A program made the position numbers and the translations under genes. The notes beneath the pieces were generated by a model that made no database searches, was not told the origin of the DNA, and was given only the letters and a program-made list of their open reading frames with translations. This document shows positions 8,774-18,544 of a DNA stretch of 64,000 nucleotides, piece after piece (position 1 is the stretch's first letter; each line of letters begins with the position of its first letter). Origin of the DNA: Desulfoplanes formicivorans (GTDB lineage Bacteria > Desulfobacterota > Desulfovibrionia > Desulfovibrionales > Desulfomicrobiaceae); the NCBI RefSeq assembly GCF_001748225.1, contig NZ_BDFE01000015.1, positions 186,001 through 250,000 of the forward strand, read 5' to 3'.

Positions 8774-10561
8774 ATGACAGATAAAGATTTTCAAACCACG
8801 TTTTCCGTGGTCGGCAAGTGGACCTTCTATTGCGTGGGAATCGGTCTGGTGGCCGGTCTCGGGGCCATGATCTTCCATGTCCTCTGTGATGTGGGATTCC
8901 ACTTCTTCATGCACCAGCTGGCCGGATACCATCCCCCTTCGCCAGCAGGGGAGCATTCCATGTTCCCCCAGCCTCAAAACGAGCTGCTCCGGTACATGCT
9001 CCTGATTCTTCCCTGCGTAGGCGGGTTGCTCAGCGGATTTCTGGTCTACACCTTTGCGCCCGAGGCAGAGGGACACGGCACGGACGCGGCCATTGACGCC
9101 TACCACAACAAGGGCGGTCTCATCCGGGCCAGGGTGCCGGTGATCAAGACCATTGCCTCGGCCATCACCCTGACATCGGGCGGTTCAGGCGGTCGTGAAG
9201 GGCCCATCGCCCAGATCGGGGCCGGATTCGGATCATTTCTGGCCACCAGACTCAAACTTTCCCGGCGGGAACGCCGGATCATGCTGGCCGCGGGCATGGG
9301 TGCAGGCATTGGCGCCATTTTTCGGGCTCCCCTGGCCGGAGCATTGTTTTCCGCCGAAGTGCTGTACAAGGATCCGGACATCGAACCCGAGGTTCTCATC
9401 CCCTCGGGCATGGCCTCGGTGGTGGCCTATTGCGTGTTCTGCTCGGTTTTTGGCTGGGGCTCCCTGTTCCATTCACCTGATTTCACTTTCCGCGATCCCG
9501 TGGAGCTTCTCCCGTACACGGTTCTGGCCCTTGTCGTGGCCGGGTTCGGATGGCTCTATGTCAAATCCTTTTACGGCGTGACCGGCCTGTTTCGCCAATG
9601 GAAGATTCCCAACCATGTCAAACCGGCCATTGGGGGGCTCATTACCGGCATATTCGGCTTCTTTCTTCCCCAGACCCTGTCCTTTGGCTACGGCTACATG
9701 CAGCAGGCCATCAACAACGAACTGTCCATTCTGTTTCTGCTGACCATCTGCATCGGCAAGATCCTGACCACCTCCTTCACCATCGGCTCGGGCGGTTCGG
9801 GCGGGGTGTTCGGCCCCTCGGTGGTCATTGGCGGGGCAGTGGGCGGCGTGGTGGGCAAACTGGCCAACACGCTTGTTCCCGGACTGGTCAACCATCCGGG
9901 TTCCTTTGTGGTCGTTGGCATGGCCGGATTCTTCACGGCCGTGTCCAACACCCCCATCTCGACGATCATCTTCATCAGCGAAATGACCAACTCCTACCAC
10001 CTGCTTTTGCCGAGCCTTCTTGTCTGCTCCATTGCGTATATGATTTCCAGAAAATATACCATTTACGTCAAGCAGGTCCAAAACAAGATCGATTCTCCGG
10101 CCCATGCGGGTGATTTTTTCGTGGATGTCCTGGAGTCCATCCGGGTCCGCGATCTGAAAGACCGGCTCGTCCAGCCGACCCTGGTCAGAAACGACATGCC
10201 CATGTCCCGATTCAAGGAAATCTTCAGCCACACCAAACAGCACTATTTCCCGGTTGTGGACAAACAGAACCGGTTTGTGAGCATCTTTTCGTCCACAGAC
10301 ATCCGGGCGATTCTGTTCGACAAGGGATTGGATGATCTGGTGGTCATGGGCGATATCGGCACCAAGGAAATCATCGCCACCACCCCCAGCGAAGACCTGA
10401 ACACGGTCCTGGCCCGGCTGACCATCAAGAACATCGACAGCCTGCCGGTAGTCAAGGAAGGGGATCCCTATACCCTCATCGGCATGCTCCCCAGAAGGGC
10501 GGTGGTGGATTTTTACAATCGGCGGGTGGAGGCCATGAAAAAGCGAATGGACGAGGAATGA
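8774..10561 (+). CDS. ClC-family chloride channel / transporter with C-terminal CBS pair
   Basis: The 595-residue membrane protein carries the ClC signature motifs GSGGREGP (about residue 137), GSGGSGGVFGPS (about 338) and a later NTPIS segment, followed by two CBS domains (about 455-585) facing the cytoplasm. ClC proteins are homodimeric Cl- channels or H+/Cl- exchangers; CBS domains usually bind nucleotides and gate them. The Glu in GREGP, the exchanger gating residue position, is present. It appears monocistronic. Confidence 0.93.
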   Translation: MTDKDFQTTFSVVGKWTFYCVGIGLVAGLGAMIFHVLCDVGFHFFMHQLAGYHPPSPAGEHSMFPQPQNELLRYMLLILPCVGGLLSGFLVYTFAPEAEGHGTDAAIDAYHNKGGLIRARVPVIKTIASAITLTSGGSGGREGPIAQIGAGFGSFLATRLKLSRRERRIMLAAGMGAGIGAIFRAPLAGALFSAEVLYKDPDIEPEVLIPSGMASVVAYCVFCSVFGWGSLFHSPDFTFRDPVELLPYTVLALVVAGFGWLYVKSFYGVTGLFRQWKIPNHVKPAIGGLITGIFGFFLPQTLSFGYGYMQQAINNELSILFLLTICIGKILTTSFTIGSGGSGGVFGPSVVIGGAVGGVVGKLANTLVPGLVNHPGSFVVVGMAGFFTAVSNTPISTIIFISEMTNSYHLLLPSLLVCSIAYMISRKYTIYVKQVQNKIDSPAHAGDFFVDVLESIRVRDLKDRLVQPTLVRNDMPMSRFKEIFSHTKQHYFPVVDKQNRFVSIFSSTDIRAILFDKGLDDLVVMGDIGTKEIIATTPSEDLNTVLARLTIKNIDSLPVVKEGDPYTLIGMLPRRAVVDFYNRRVEAMKKRMDEE

Positions 10562-10671
10562 GAAAGCATGAATCTCTGAAGAGGTGACATCATCTTGGAC
10601 ACAGAAGGTTTCGGCCAAGAGGGCAAGATAAGCCTTTCATTGAACGCTGTTGCATCCCAATATTTGCCACC

Positions 10672-10706
10672 AAAAAAAGGGCTTACACATTTCTGTGTAA
10701 GCCCTT
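10672..10706 (-). terminator. Rho-independent terminator downstream of tRNA-Arg
   Basis: A perfect 13-bp stem (10677-10689 with 10694-10706) and 4-nt loop is followed, reading the minus strand, by seven T residues (10672-10678). It lies 8 bp past the CCA end of tRNA-Arg, so it ends the transcript carrying the tRNA and probably the small upstream ORF. Confidence 0.93.
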
Positions 10707-10714
10707 GAATTTAC

Positions 10715-10791
10715 TGGTGCTCCCGGCAGGATTCGAACCTGCGGCCCACGGATTCGAAGTCCGGCACTCTATCCAGCTGAGCTACGGAAGC
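10715..10791 (-). tRNA. tRNA-Arg(TCG)
   Basis: The 77-nt minus-strand sequence folds as a cloverleaf: acceptor stem GCTTCCG/CGGGAGC with one G-T pair, T-arm GCAGG-TTCGAAT-CCTGC, discriminator A and encoded CCA. The anticodon loop CTTCGAA gives anticodon TCG, reading CGA (Arg). The base pair closing the top of the anticodon stem (27-43) is C-T, a mismatch, while the other four pairs are normal. It is followed by a strong terminator. Confidence 0.96.
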
Positions 10792-10807
10792 ATGAAGGTG
10801 AAACCTG

Positions 10808-10903
10808 TTATTCCTCGACGTGGCCGTGTTCGTTGTGCAGGGCCCAGAGGATAAGGCCGAGGGAACAGAGTCCTGTGAGAAGAATGATTCCTGTATACAG
10901 CAT
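10808..10903 (-). CDS. Small single-pass membrane protein, 31 aa
   Basis: A 31-codon frame starts at ATG 10903 after a very strong GAAGGAGG site with good spacing and ends with TAA at 10808. The product has one hydrophobic helix (about 3-22: GIILLTGLCSLGLILWAL) and a short His/Glu-rich tail (HNEHGHVEE), predicted N-out or N-in single pass. It lies 16 bp upstream of tRNA-Arg on the same strand with no terminator between, so the two likely share a transcript. The topology recalls small oxidase accessory proteins such as CcoS or CydX, but there is no real sequence match; function unknown. Confidence 0.7.
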   Translation of the reverse strand: MLYTGIILLTGLCSLGLILWALHNEHGHVEE

Positions 10904-11186
10904 GGCGTCCTCCTTCAATAAAACGGATTGGCTGAAATGGGCTTGATGGATATTTGAATCAATTGTTCTGAAACGATCATCTAGTCCGTATCAGGCAAAA
11001 TTTCAATAGATTTCTGCCCTCACAATCAAACCGGCCAAGGGACATCCACAAAACGCCCGCCACCAAGGTTCCCATGGCTTGGCATGCCTTGATTTTTGGG
11101 ATGAATTGGAAGAAGAGTGGTCTATTGCTCTTCGCAGGGCATCTTTGTGAACAGATATCCCAAACTCCTGCTTCAAGGACCATCTC

Positions 11187-12512
11187 ATGCACCCCATGCC
11201 ATTCCGATCCGTTGTTCTGACCATCGTATGTCTGCTGCTGGGCTCACCATATGCCATCGGCGCTCAGGATCCTTTGACCCTGACCATGGAGGAATGCATT
11301 GCCAAGGGGCTGCGGGACAATCCGCAACTCAAGGCGCTACGCAGGGAGATCAGAGCCTCGGAATACGGTGTTGATGCCGCAAAGGGCGGTCTTGGCCCTT
11401 CGATGACCGCCAATTACCGGTATCTGCGCCAGGAACATGATACACCCCTGGCGGGCATGGCTCAGGACGACTGGATGCTCAACCTGAACCTGCACCAGCC
11501 CCTGTTCACCGGATTCAGGCTCCTGAGCAATCTGGAAAAATCCCGTTTGGCCAGGGATGTGGCCACGGCCCGATTGGAGCAGGCCAGCCAGGCGTTCATC
11601 CTCAATGTCCAGCGAACCTTCCTGACCCTGCTCCAGGCCCGGGAAAATGTGCGCAGTGCCAAAGATTCCCTGACCCGCCTCAAGTCCCAGCTCAAGGTCA
11701 TAACCGCCTACTACGAAGTGGGATTGCGACCCAAGCTCGACGTCCTTCAGGCCGAGGTGGACGTGGCCCGTGCCGAGCAGCAGCTCCTGGCCGCCCAGAT
11801 CGCCGTCAGGGTCCAGATGTCCAGACTGAACAGCCTGCTGGACATTCCCGTTCAAAAGGATGTCAACTACGTGGGCGCCCTGGAGTTCATCCCCTTTATC
11901 CGGGATCTGCAGCATTGTCTGGACACTTCCCTTGCCCATCGGCCCGATATGAAAATCGCGGCCAAGTCCATTGCCATGGCCCAAAAGAATGCCCAAATGG
12001 TTGCCAGCGGCTTTTATCCCCAACTGGCTGCAGACGTTGATTACTACTCCCACGGTGATGAACCCGATGCCTACGGCAACGATATTGTTGACGAACAGAA
12101 CAATGACTACTGGACAGCCCGGGTAACCCTTTCCTACAAATTTTTCGAATCCGGAGCCAATTACCACGCATGGAAACAGGCCAGGGAAAAGATCGCTGCC
12201 CTGGAGCATGATTACACCGACCTGCAAAACGAAATCTCCTTTCAGGTCAAATCCTCCTATGACACCCTCAAGGAAAGCATCGAGCGCATTGAGGTGACCA
12301 GAAAGGCGCTGACCTCGGCCAGGGAAAGCTTTCGCATGGCCAAGGCACGGTACGAGGCCCAGGTGGGAACAAATACCGATGTCCTGGACGCCCAGGCCAA
12401 CGTCACCCAGGCCGAGGCCGACAAAACACAGGCGTTGGCCGACTACCAACAGGCGCTGGCAGCCTTGTACAATGCCATGGGAGTCAGAAACATCAACCTG
12501 CAGCCCAGGTAG
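11187..12512 (+). CDS. TolC-family outer membrane efflux protein
   Basis: The 441-residue protein has a signal peptide (hydrophobic stretch about 8-24, probable cleavage after AIGA), then two OEP repeats with long amphipathic helices and the repeated pattern L-x-x-A-x-N-P-x-L / D-V-L-x-A-x-x-x-x-x-x-A typical of TolC. It would form the trimeric outer-membrane duct of a type I secretion or efflux system. No membrane-fusion protein or inner-membrane pump gene is adjacent, so its partner is elsewhere. An AAGGA site precedes the ATG. Confidence 0.9.
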   Translation: MHPMPFRSVVLTIVCLLLGSPYAIGAQDPLTLTMEECIAKGLRDNPQLKALRREIRASEYGVDAAKGGLGPSMTANYRYLRQEHDTPLAGMAQDDWMLNLNLHQPLFTGFRLLSNLEKSRLARDVATARLEQASQAFILNVQRTFLTLLQARENVRSAKDSLTRLKSQLKVITAYYEVGLRPKLDVLQAEVDVARAEQQLLAAQIAVRVQMSRLNSLLDIPVQKDVNYVGALEFIPFIRDLQHCLDTSLAHRPDMKIAAKSIAMAQKNAQMVASGFYPQLAADVDYYSHGDEPDAYGNDIVDEQNNDYWTARVTLSYKFFESGANYHAWKQAREKIAALEHDYTDLQNEISFQVKSSYDTLKESIERIEVTRKALTSARESFRMAKARYEAQVGTNTDVLDAQANVTQAEADKTQALADYQQALAALYNAMGVRNINLQPR

Positions 12513-12649
12513 CATCAGGGGTTGGGCGATCCGGATTCGTGCACATCGGACGTTCATCCCGTTCCAGGATCCCGGCACCGGTTTCCTGACAACGAGCTGA
12601 TCGCATACCGTCCACACACCATCACCATCAACGGTCCAAGGAGAATCGG

Positions 12650-13111
12650 ATGACTGACGCAGAGATTGCAAAGCCTTTCATCAAAGCCACCCAAAATATT
12701 CTGTCAACAATGGCCGGATTGGAATCAAAACCTGGAACGCCGTATGTCAAAAAGGAAAAGGTTGCCAAGGGTGATGTGTCCGCGATCATCGGGATCACAG
12801 GTGAAAAAAACGGCACCTTTGCCATTTCCTTTTCCAAGACCTGTGCAATCCAGATCGTCAAGCAGATGCTCGGGGATGATGTGGATGACATCTTCAACGA
12901 CGTGCAGGATGCGGTGGGGGAAATATCCAACATGATTTCCGGACACGCCCGGCTGGGACTTGCCGAGATGGGACTCAAACTCCAGGGGTCCACCCCGTCG
13001 GTCATCATGGGCGACAATCATGTGATCAGCCACATGACCAGGGCGGCGGTCATTGTCATTCCCTTTGAAACCAAATTCGGCCATTTTGTGGTGGAATTCT
13101 GCTTCGAATGA
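12650..13111 (+). CDS. CheX-like chemotaxis phosphatase
   Basis: The 153-residue protein matches the CheC/CheX family: an E-I-S-N-M-I-S-G-H-A-R segment (about residues 91-101) provides the ExxN catalytic pair (Glu and Asn) used to dephosphorylate CheY-P, and the fold is a single CheX-type domain. CheX members lower CheY-P and so reset flagellar signalling. A strong AAGGAGA site precedes the ATG. No other che gene lies here; the next gene, of unknown function, is 96 bp downstream on the same strand. Confidence 0.82.
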   Translation: MTDAEIAKPFIKATQNILSTMAGLESKPGTPYVKKEKVAKGDVSAIIGITGEKNGTFAISFSKTCAIQIVKQMLGDDVDDIFNDVQDAVGEISNMISGHARLGLAEMGLKLQGSTPSVIMGDNHVISHMTRAAVIVIPFETKFGHFVVEFCFE

Positions 13112-13207
13112 GCCCGGCGGTCCTGACGTCAATGGACTTATGGTTCTGACTTCACGGAGCACGCATCCGTCCAGGCGTCTGCCCTTGGCATCCAACCCAT
13201 TCTCATC

Positions 13208-14026
13208 ATGGAAAAAACACGTGACATCAATGCCCGTGTAAAGGCATTGCTCCTTGACGCCAGAACCCGGGAAACCCGTAAACTTCCTGCGGAATTCGAC
13301 ATGGTTGACATGCCGCTGGAAGGCGTGGCCGCCTACTGGCTTTCCCTCAAAAAAGTTCTTGTGGAAAAGAAAAAGCCGAACCTGTTGGCAACCGAAGCCG
13401 CGCACACCAGGGAAGCCTATGTCCGGCACCTTCTCGAACTGTGTACCTCCTCCCTGGATGCGGCCTCCATCCGCTGTTTTGCCGCGGTCAAAAAAAAGGT
13501 CATTCTTGCGGATCTCCAGCGAAAATTCGTACTCATGGCCATTGCCATTCTGGGGATCGCGGACAATGAAAATCCCCAAAAGGTCATGGTTCGGTTCCTG
13601 TCCAAATTTCCCATCTCACCGGTTTTTGAAAAACAGGTTTTCGAGGTTGCTCAACTGATCATCGCCAACCTGGAGAATGCCTCGTTCAACCATCGCAAGT
13701 TCCTGGCCCTGAACCTGCGCATGAAGCCCGAAGCCATGCTCATTGTTCTGGTTGTCTTTTGCATGCTTGTCCGCCGCAAGGGGGCAGGGGGCCTTGATCC
13801 CTTTCTGCAGCATGTCCGATGCAACTATTTCAACGAGGGGTTGACCCTGATCAAGGACGGTTTCGACAAGGACTTCATCAAATACCGCCTCAACCTGCAA
13901 AAACGCGAAATCCTGGAAGAAACCGAATTGAAGATGGATATGTCCGTTGAACTTGCCCTGGCCCTGATCCGCCAGGTCACCTATGACGACATGTATCTGA
14001 TCGCCCGGTCATACATGCTTTCCTGA
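13208..14026 (+). CDS. Protein of unknown function, 272 aa, mostly helical
   Basis: I do not recognise a family. The protein is rich in charged helical segments, has no signal peptide, and has one hydrophobic stretch (about 178-191, MLIVLVVFCMLVRR) that could be a buried helix or a weak membrane segment. It follows the CheX-like gene on the same strand and may share its transcript. No clear ribosome-binding site precedes the ATG at 13208. Codon usage and the length of the frame support a real gene; a role beside CheX is inferred only from position. Confidence 0.7.
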   Translation: MEKTRDINARVKALLLDARTRETRKLPAEFDMVDMPLEGVAAYWLSLKKVLVEKKKPNLLATEAAHTREAYVRHLLELCTSSLDAASIRCFAAVKKKVILADLQRKFVLMAIAILGIADNENPQKVMVRFLSKFPISPVFEKQVFEVAQLIIANLENASFNHRKFLALNLRMKPEAMLIVLVVFCMLVRRKGAGGLDPFLQHVRCNYFNEGLTLIKDGFDKDFIKYRLNLQKREILEETELKMDMSVELALALIRQVTYDDMYLIARSYMLS

Positions 14027-14032
14027 TTCTGC

Positions 14033-14056
14033 CGTGGCCGCTTTCGCCCGGCCACG
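14033..14056. terminator. GC-rich hairpin between convergent genes (possible terminator)
   Basis: CGTGGCCG at 14033-14040 pairs perfectly with CGGCCACG at 14049-14056 around an 8-nt loop, seven bases after the stop of the 272-aa gene. There is no T-run, so intrinsic termination is uncertain. Confidence 0.4.
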
Positions 14057-14143
14057 AACACGTCCTGTCCGTCTCTTCGGCCTCATGTTGTGACTGGATT
14101 ACGTACCCCTTTTCCAGACAATCCCGGGCTCCATAAACACCTG

Positions 14144-15676
14144 TCACTCCGTGGCAGCGCTTCGTTGCTGCCTGGCCCCCTCCCGTCCGTAGAGCCATGT
14201 CCAGCGGGCCAGCTTGCTGGCCAGATCACGGGACAACTGGTCCGGCAAAACCCGCCACCCCCAATTGCCGTCCCGCTGTGAAGGCGTGTTCATCCTGGCC
14301 TCGTGCCCCAGGGTCAAAACGTCCTGCAGAGGAAGGATGCACAGATCGGCCCGGGACATCATGGCGACGCGAATCATGGCCGCATGCAAGGCATGATAGT
14401 CACTGTCCGTTCCCAGATATTCGGCCACCAAGGCTCTTTGCTCAGGAGCCAGTTCCTTTTGGTACCAGCCCTTGAGGGTGTTGTTGTCGTGTGTTCCCGT
14501 ATACACAACACTGTTCTTGTCGATATTGTGAGGAAGATAGGGGTTGTTTGGCAGGTCATCGCCAAAGGCGAACTGGAGAATTTTCATGCCCGGAAATCCA
14601 AAATACGCCATGAGCTCCCTGACGTCCTGGGTGATATGTCCGAGATCCTCGGCAACAATATCCAGGTCGGGAAGCTGTTTCTGGACCAGTTGAAAGAGCT
14701 GTTTGCCCGGACACGGCCGCCACACCCCATTGCGGGCAGTTTTGGATCCAGCCGGAACCTGCCAGAAGGCCACAAATCCCCGAAAATGGTCCAGACGGAC
14801 CGTATGATAAAGCATCCCGTTATGCCGTAACCGATCAATCCACCAGGAAAAGTTGCTGGCCGCCATGTGCTCCCAATTGTACACGGGATTGCCCCATAAT
14901 TGTCCTTTTTCACTGAAATAATCGGGCGGAGCACCTGCCACGTGGATGGGCAGCAGGTTGTCGTCCAGTTCGAACAATTCGGGATGTGACCAGACATCGC
15001 AGCTGTCCAGACTCACATAGATGGGCATGTCACCAAAAAGCCGGATATGGAGCCCAACACAATGGGCCTTGAGCGCTTCCCACTGTTCGAAAAAAATAAA
15101 TTGCTTGAAGCGCTCCCGCTCCACTTCCATGCTCAGCCGTTCACGCCATTCATCCAGAGCCCCCGGATGCCTGAACCGGATATCCTTGGGCCAGTAGTAC
15201 CAGGGAAGGCCCTCGAAATGCTGCTTCAGGGCAGCAAACAGGGCGTAGTCTTCGAGCCACCACCCGTTGGCCGTCTTGAAATCCAGATATCCTGTTCGCC
15301 CCGGAAGCCAGGAAAGACCGTTTTCAAAGGCAATGCGCAGCAATTGCTCTTTCCATGCTGCCACCCGGGCGTATTCCACCCGATCGTCCGCAAACAAGGG
15401 CAGGGCACCAAGATTCTCCGGACTCAGATACCCCTGGGCAACAAGAACATCCGGACTGATGAGCAGGGGGTTGCCGGCAAAGGCCGAATAGGCGTTGTAC
15501 GGAGAATTGCCTGTTCCGCTATTGGTGGGTGTCAGGGGCAGCAATTGCCAATACGTCTGTTGGGCACGGGCCAGAAAGTCCGCAAAAGCATGGGCACCTG
15601 GACCCAGGTCTCCGATCCCGTATCTGGAAGGCAGGGAGGTAATGTGCAAAAGAATGCCGCTTGCCCGATGCTTCAT
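14144..15676 (-). CDS. malQ: 4-alpha-glucanotransferase (amylomaltase)
   Basis: The 510-residue GH77 enzyme opens with ASGILLHITSLPSRYGIGDLG and carries the family motifs HTVRLDHFRGF (catalytic Asp), VAEDLGHIT (Glu) and YTGTHDNNT (Asp/His). It disproportionates alpha-1,4-glucans, here presumably in glycogen turnover with the adjacent branching enzyme. The ATG at 15676 follows a GAGGG site; a GTG at 15691 overlapping the glgB stop is a possible alternative. It is 11 bp from glgB. Confidence 0.95.
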   Translation of the reverse strand: MKHRASGILLHITSLPSRYGIGDLGPGAHAFADFLARAQQTYWQLLPLTPTNSGTGNSPYNAYSAFAGNPLLISPDVLVAQGYLSPENLGALPLFADDRVEYARVAAWKEQLLRIAFENGLSWLPGRTGYLDFKTANGWWLEDYALFAALKQHFEGLPWYYWPKDIRFRHPGALDEWRERLSMEVERERFKQFIFFEQWEALKAHCVGLHIRLFGDMPIYVSLDSCDVWSHPELFELDDNLLPIHVAGAPPDYFSEKGQLWGNPVYNWEHMAASNFSWWIDRLRHNGMLYHTVRLDHFRGFVAFWQVPAGSKTARNGVWRPCPGKQLFQLVQKQLPDLDIVAEDLGHITQDVRELMAYFGFPGMKILQFAFGDDLPNNPYLPHNIDKNSVVYTGTHDNNTLKGWYQKELAPEQRALVAEYLGTDSDYHALHAAMIRVAMMSRADLCILPLQDVLTLGHEARMNTPSQRDGNWGWRVLPDQLSRDLASKLARWTWLYGREGARQQRSAATE

Positions 15677-15687
15677 GAAATGAGCCC

Positions 15688-17577
15688 TCACGGCTGGGAA
15701 GCAGGCTTGAAAAAAACGGCTGCCAGTGGGGGCAGAGTCAGTTCGGTCATGTACGGAAAACCATGCCAGCTTGCATGGCGCGCTTCCACCGCACCCTTGT
15801 TGCCCACGCCGCTTCCGCCATACACCGTGGCATCACTGTTCAGGATTTCCAGCCAGGTTCCTCCCCGGGGCAGACCGACCCGATACCGGTATCGGGGAAC
15901 CGGGGTGAAATTGCAGGCCACAAGAATGACCTCCTGTTGGTATTGGCGAAAAAAGGTCAGCACGCTCTGGTCCGAATCATGACAATCCTCCCAGGCAAAG
16001 CCGTTCTGGTCATAATCACCCGCGTACAGGGCTTGTTCGCGCGTATATGCCAGGTTCAGATCCCTGACCCAGTCCCTGATGCCCTGGTGAGCCGGCTGGT
16101 CCAGAAGATGCCAGTCAAGGGACGCATCATGGTTCCATTCCCGCCATTGGCCGAACTCTCCTCCCATGAACAGCAGCTTCTTGCCGGGCTGACCGGTCAT
16201 GTAACCGAACAAAAGACGCAGGTTAGCCCTTTTCTGCCAGGAATCACCAGGCATTTTATCCAGAAGAGACCCCTTCAGGTGCACGACTTCGTCATGGGAC
16301 AGGGGAAGAATGAAATTCTCCGTGTAGGCGTACCAGAGGCCGAATGTCAGCTGGTCATGATAAAATTTTCTGTGCACCGGGTCCTTGGACATATAGCTCA
16401 GAGTATCGTTCATCCACCCCATGTTCCACTTCATGCCGAACCCCAGGCCTCCCAGGTACACGGGACGAGAAACCATGGGCCAGGACGTGGACTCCTCGGC
16501 CATGGTCTGCACATCGGGATAATTTTCATACACGGCCATGTTCAGTCGGCGCAGAAAATCAAGGGCTTCCAGGTTTTCGTTCCCGCCATATTGGTTGGGA
16601 ATCCATTCCCCTTCCTTGCGTGAGTAATCCAGATAGATCATGGAGGCCACGGCATCCACCCGCAACCCGTCTGCATGGTATTTTTCCAGCCAGAACAGGG
16701 CACTGCTGATGAGATAGGCCTGCACCTCATACCGGCCGTAGTTGAAGATGGAGCTGTTCCAGTCCGGATGAAACCCCTTGCGCGCGTCTTCGTGCTCAAA
16801 GAGGTGGGTGCCGTCAAAACGCGACAACCCGTGGGCATCTGCCGGAAAGTGGGAGGGCACCCAGTCCAGAATGACCCCGATGCCGTTTTGATGCAGATGA
16901 TCGATGAGGTACATGAAATCCTGGGGAGTGCCGTAGCGACTTGTAGGCGCGAAATAGCCCACGGTCTGGTATCCCCATGATCCGTAAAAGGGATGTTCCA
17001 TGATCGGCATGATCTCCACGTGGGTGAACCCCATGGCGGTCACATGCTCCACCAGCAGGTGGGCCATGGACCGGTAGTCCAGAAAACCGTCCGGATCGTC
17101 CGGACTCCGCTTCCATGAGCCCAGATGGACTTCATAGATGGACATGGGAGCTTGCAGGCTGTTTTGGGCCTTGCGTTGGTCCATCCATTCCTGGTCATGC
17201 CACTGGTAATCAAGCTCCCAGATTCTCGATGCCGTGCGCGGAGGTTCTTCCCAATACACGGCAAAAGGATCCCCCTTTTCGGCCACGCCACCACCGTTTC
17301 CCTGTTCGAGCCGGAACTTGTATTCCTGCCCGACACGGGCACCGGGCACAAATCCCTCCCAGATACCGGATCCGTCCTGACGGACCGAAAGGGGAGACGC
17401 TGTGGGGTTCCATTGATTAAAGGCCCCGATGACATGGGCGGAACGCGCATTGGGCGCCCACACCGCAAACCAGGTCCCGGCCTGCCCGTTCATGGTCGTG
17501 GGGTGGGCACCAAGCTTGTCATAAAGACGGTAGTGGCGTCCCTGCTTGAAAAGATAAATGTCGTGGTCGGTCATCAT
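15688..17577 (-). CDS. glgB: 1,4-alpha-glucan (glycogen) branching enzyme
   Basis: The roughly 629-residue GH13 enzyme has an N-terminal CBM48 domain, then the (beta/alpha)8 barrel with [20 protein letters not shown] (nucleophile Asp), MAEESTSWP (acid/base Glu) and [10 protein letters not shown]. It transfers alpha-1,4 segments to 6-OH to make branches in glycogen. Starts at 17577 or 17574 (tandem ATG) fit the normal length; the frame extends further upstream without support. It is followed at once by malQ and preceded by holB with a 112-bp gap. Confidence 0.95.
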   Translation of the reverse strand: MMTDHDIYLFKQGRHYRLYDKLGAHPTTMNGQAGTWFAVWAPNARSAHVIGAFNQWNPTASPLSVRQDGSGIWEGFVPGARVGQEYKFRLEQGNGGGVAEKGDPFAVYWEEPPRTASRIWELDYQWHDQEWMDQRKAQNSLQAPMSIYEVHLGSWKRSPDDPDGFLDYRSMAHLLVEHVTAMGFTHVEIMPIMEHPFYGSWGYQTVGYFAPTSRYGTPQDFMYLIDHLHQNGIGVILDWVPSHFPADAHGLSRFDGTHLFEHEDARKGFHPDWNSSIFNYGRYEVQAYLISSALFWLEKYHADGLRVDAVASMIYLDYSRKEGEWIPNQYGGNENLEALDFLRRLNMAVYENYPDVQTMAEESTSWPMVSRPVYLGGLGFGMKWNMGWMNDTLSYMSKDPVHRKFYHDQLTFGLWYAYTENFILPLSHDEVVHLKGSLLDKMPGDSWQKRANLRLLFGYMTGQPGKKLLFMGGEFGQWREWNHDASLDWHLLDQPAHQGIRDWVRDLNLAYTREQALYAGDYDQNGFAWEDCHDSDQSVLTFFRQYQQEVILVACNFTPVPRYRYRVGLPRGGTWLEILNSDATVYGGSGVGNKGAVEARHASWHGFPYMTELTLPPLAAVFFKPASQP

Positions 17578-17689
17578 AGCTTCATCCCGTTGGCAATTGA
17601 TCATGAGCCGGCACATCCGTTTTCCTGCACCATCCTGCTGCGTTCCCACCTCCTGCGCAACCCAGCGGGTTCAATAATGCCACACCTGG

Positions 17690-18544
17690 TCACGAATGCT
17701 GGTGAACCATCTTCCAAAACCGGACAGCAACCCAGTCCATGACCAGAGCCGGATTGACCCGCTTGTCCAGACGGTAAAACCCGTGGGCCAGAACATGTTC
17801 CAGCCTGTCAAAGGGAACGGGTTGGGGAATATTTTTCAGATAGCGACTTAGTTCGGTCCCGTTTTCTCCCTTGGAATAGAGGACAACGCCCTGTTGGCAA
17901 TGGAGAAGCATTTTCCTGGCCAAGTGGGCATCCACCTCGTTTTTCTTCCCGGTCCTGGCAAACCAGCCCTGACCCGTTTTCATGAAATGGATCAGGGCCT
18001 GTTCCCATTCCAGGATGTCCTTGGAGGGTGCAAAACCTTTCTGCCACGGCAGGGTAAGCACAAAGCTCCGGGAAACCAGGGTTGGCAGAAGGGTCCCCCG
18101 TTGGGGCGCCAGGAGGACAAAAACATTGCCCGGCCCAGGTTCCTCCATGGACTTGAGCAGGACATTGGCGGCAGGAGGCTCCATGTTCTGGGCCTCGGCA
18201 AGGATGATCACCCGCGTTCCCTTGCCATGGGGAGGCTGCCCCATGAGCCCCCGCACCGTGCGCACATCACTGATGAGGATCTGGGATTCCCGGCCATCCA
18301 CGATGGCCATATCCCTGAACACCTGGTCCTGTATCTGAAGACATGTGGGACAGCTGGAACACGGAGGCTGCCGGTTCGGACAATTGAGCAGTGCCGTCCA
18401 GTACTGGGCCAGGGCAAAACGGGAGGTCACGTCGCCTCCTTCCAGAAGGAGGGCGTGGGGAGGATTGCTGGCAAGACTGTCCAGGTAACGGACAATCCTG
18501 TCCTGCCCCAAAGGTCGAAGGGTGTTGCAAGAAGAATGTTCCAT
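17690..18544 (-). CDS. holB: DNA polymerase III delta' subunit (clamp-loader)
   Basis: The 284-residue AAA+-like protein has the delta' zinc-binding module C-x8-C-x2-C-x2-C (about residues 54-69), an ISDVRTVRGLMG segment and the ILAEAQNMEPPAANVLLKSMEEP box around sensor 1. Like other delta' subunits it lacks a normal Walker A motif (GGDVTSR). It helps load the beta clamp. The ATG at 18544 sits inside a near-parS sequence (18537-18552), an unusual overlap; an in-frame TTG is at 18553. Confidence 0.85.
   Translation of the reverse strand: MEHSSCNTLRPLGQDRIVRYLDSLASNPPHALLLEGGDVTSRFALAQYWTALLNCPNRQPPCSSCPTCLQIQDQVFRDMAIVDGRESQILISDVRTVRGLMGQPPHGKGTRVIILAEAQNMEPPAANVLLKSMEEPGPGNVFVLLAPQRGTLLPTLVSRSFVLTLPWQKGFAPSKDILEWEQALIHFMKTGQGWFARTGKKNEVDAHLARKMLLHCQQGVVLYSKGENGTELSRYLKNIPQPVPFDRLEHVLAHGFYRLDKRVNPALVMDWVAVRFWKMVHQHS

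Noticed and set aside
9473-10618. 381-codon minus-strand frame
   Set aside because: It mirrors the ClC gene; its His/Asp/Gly-rich composition is typical of antisense shadows of membrane-protein genes.
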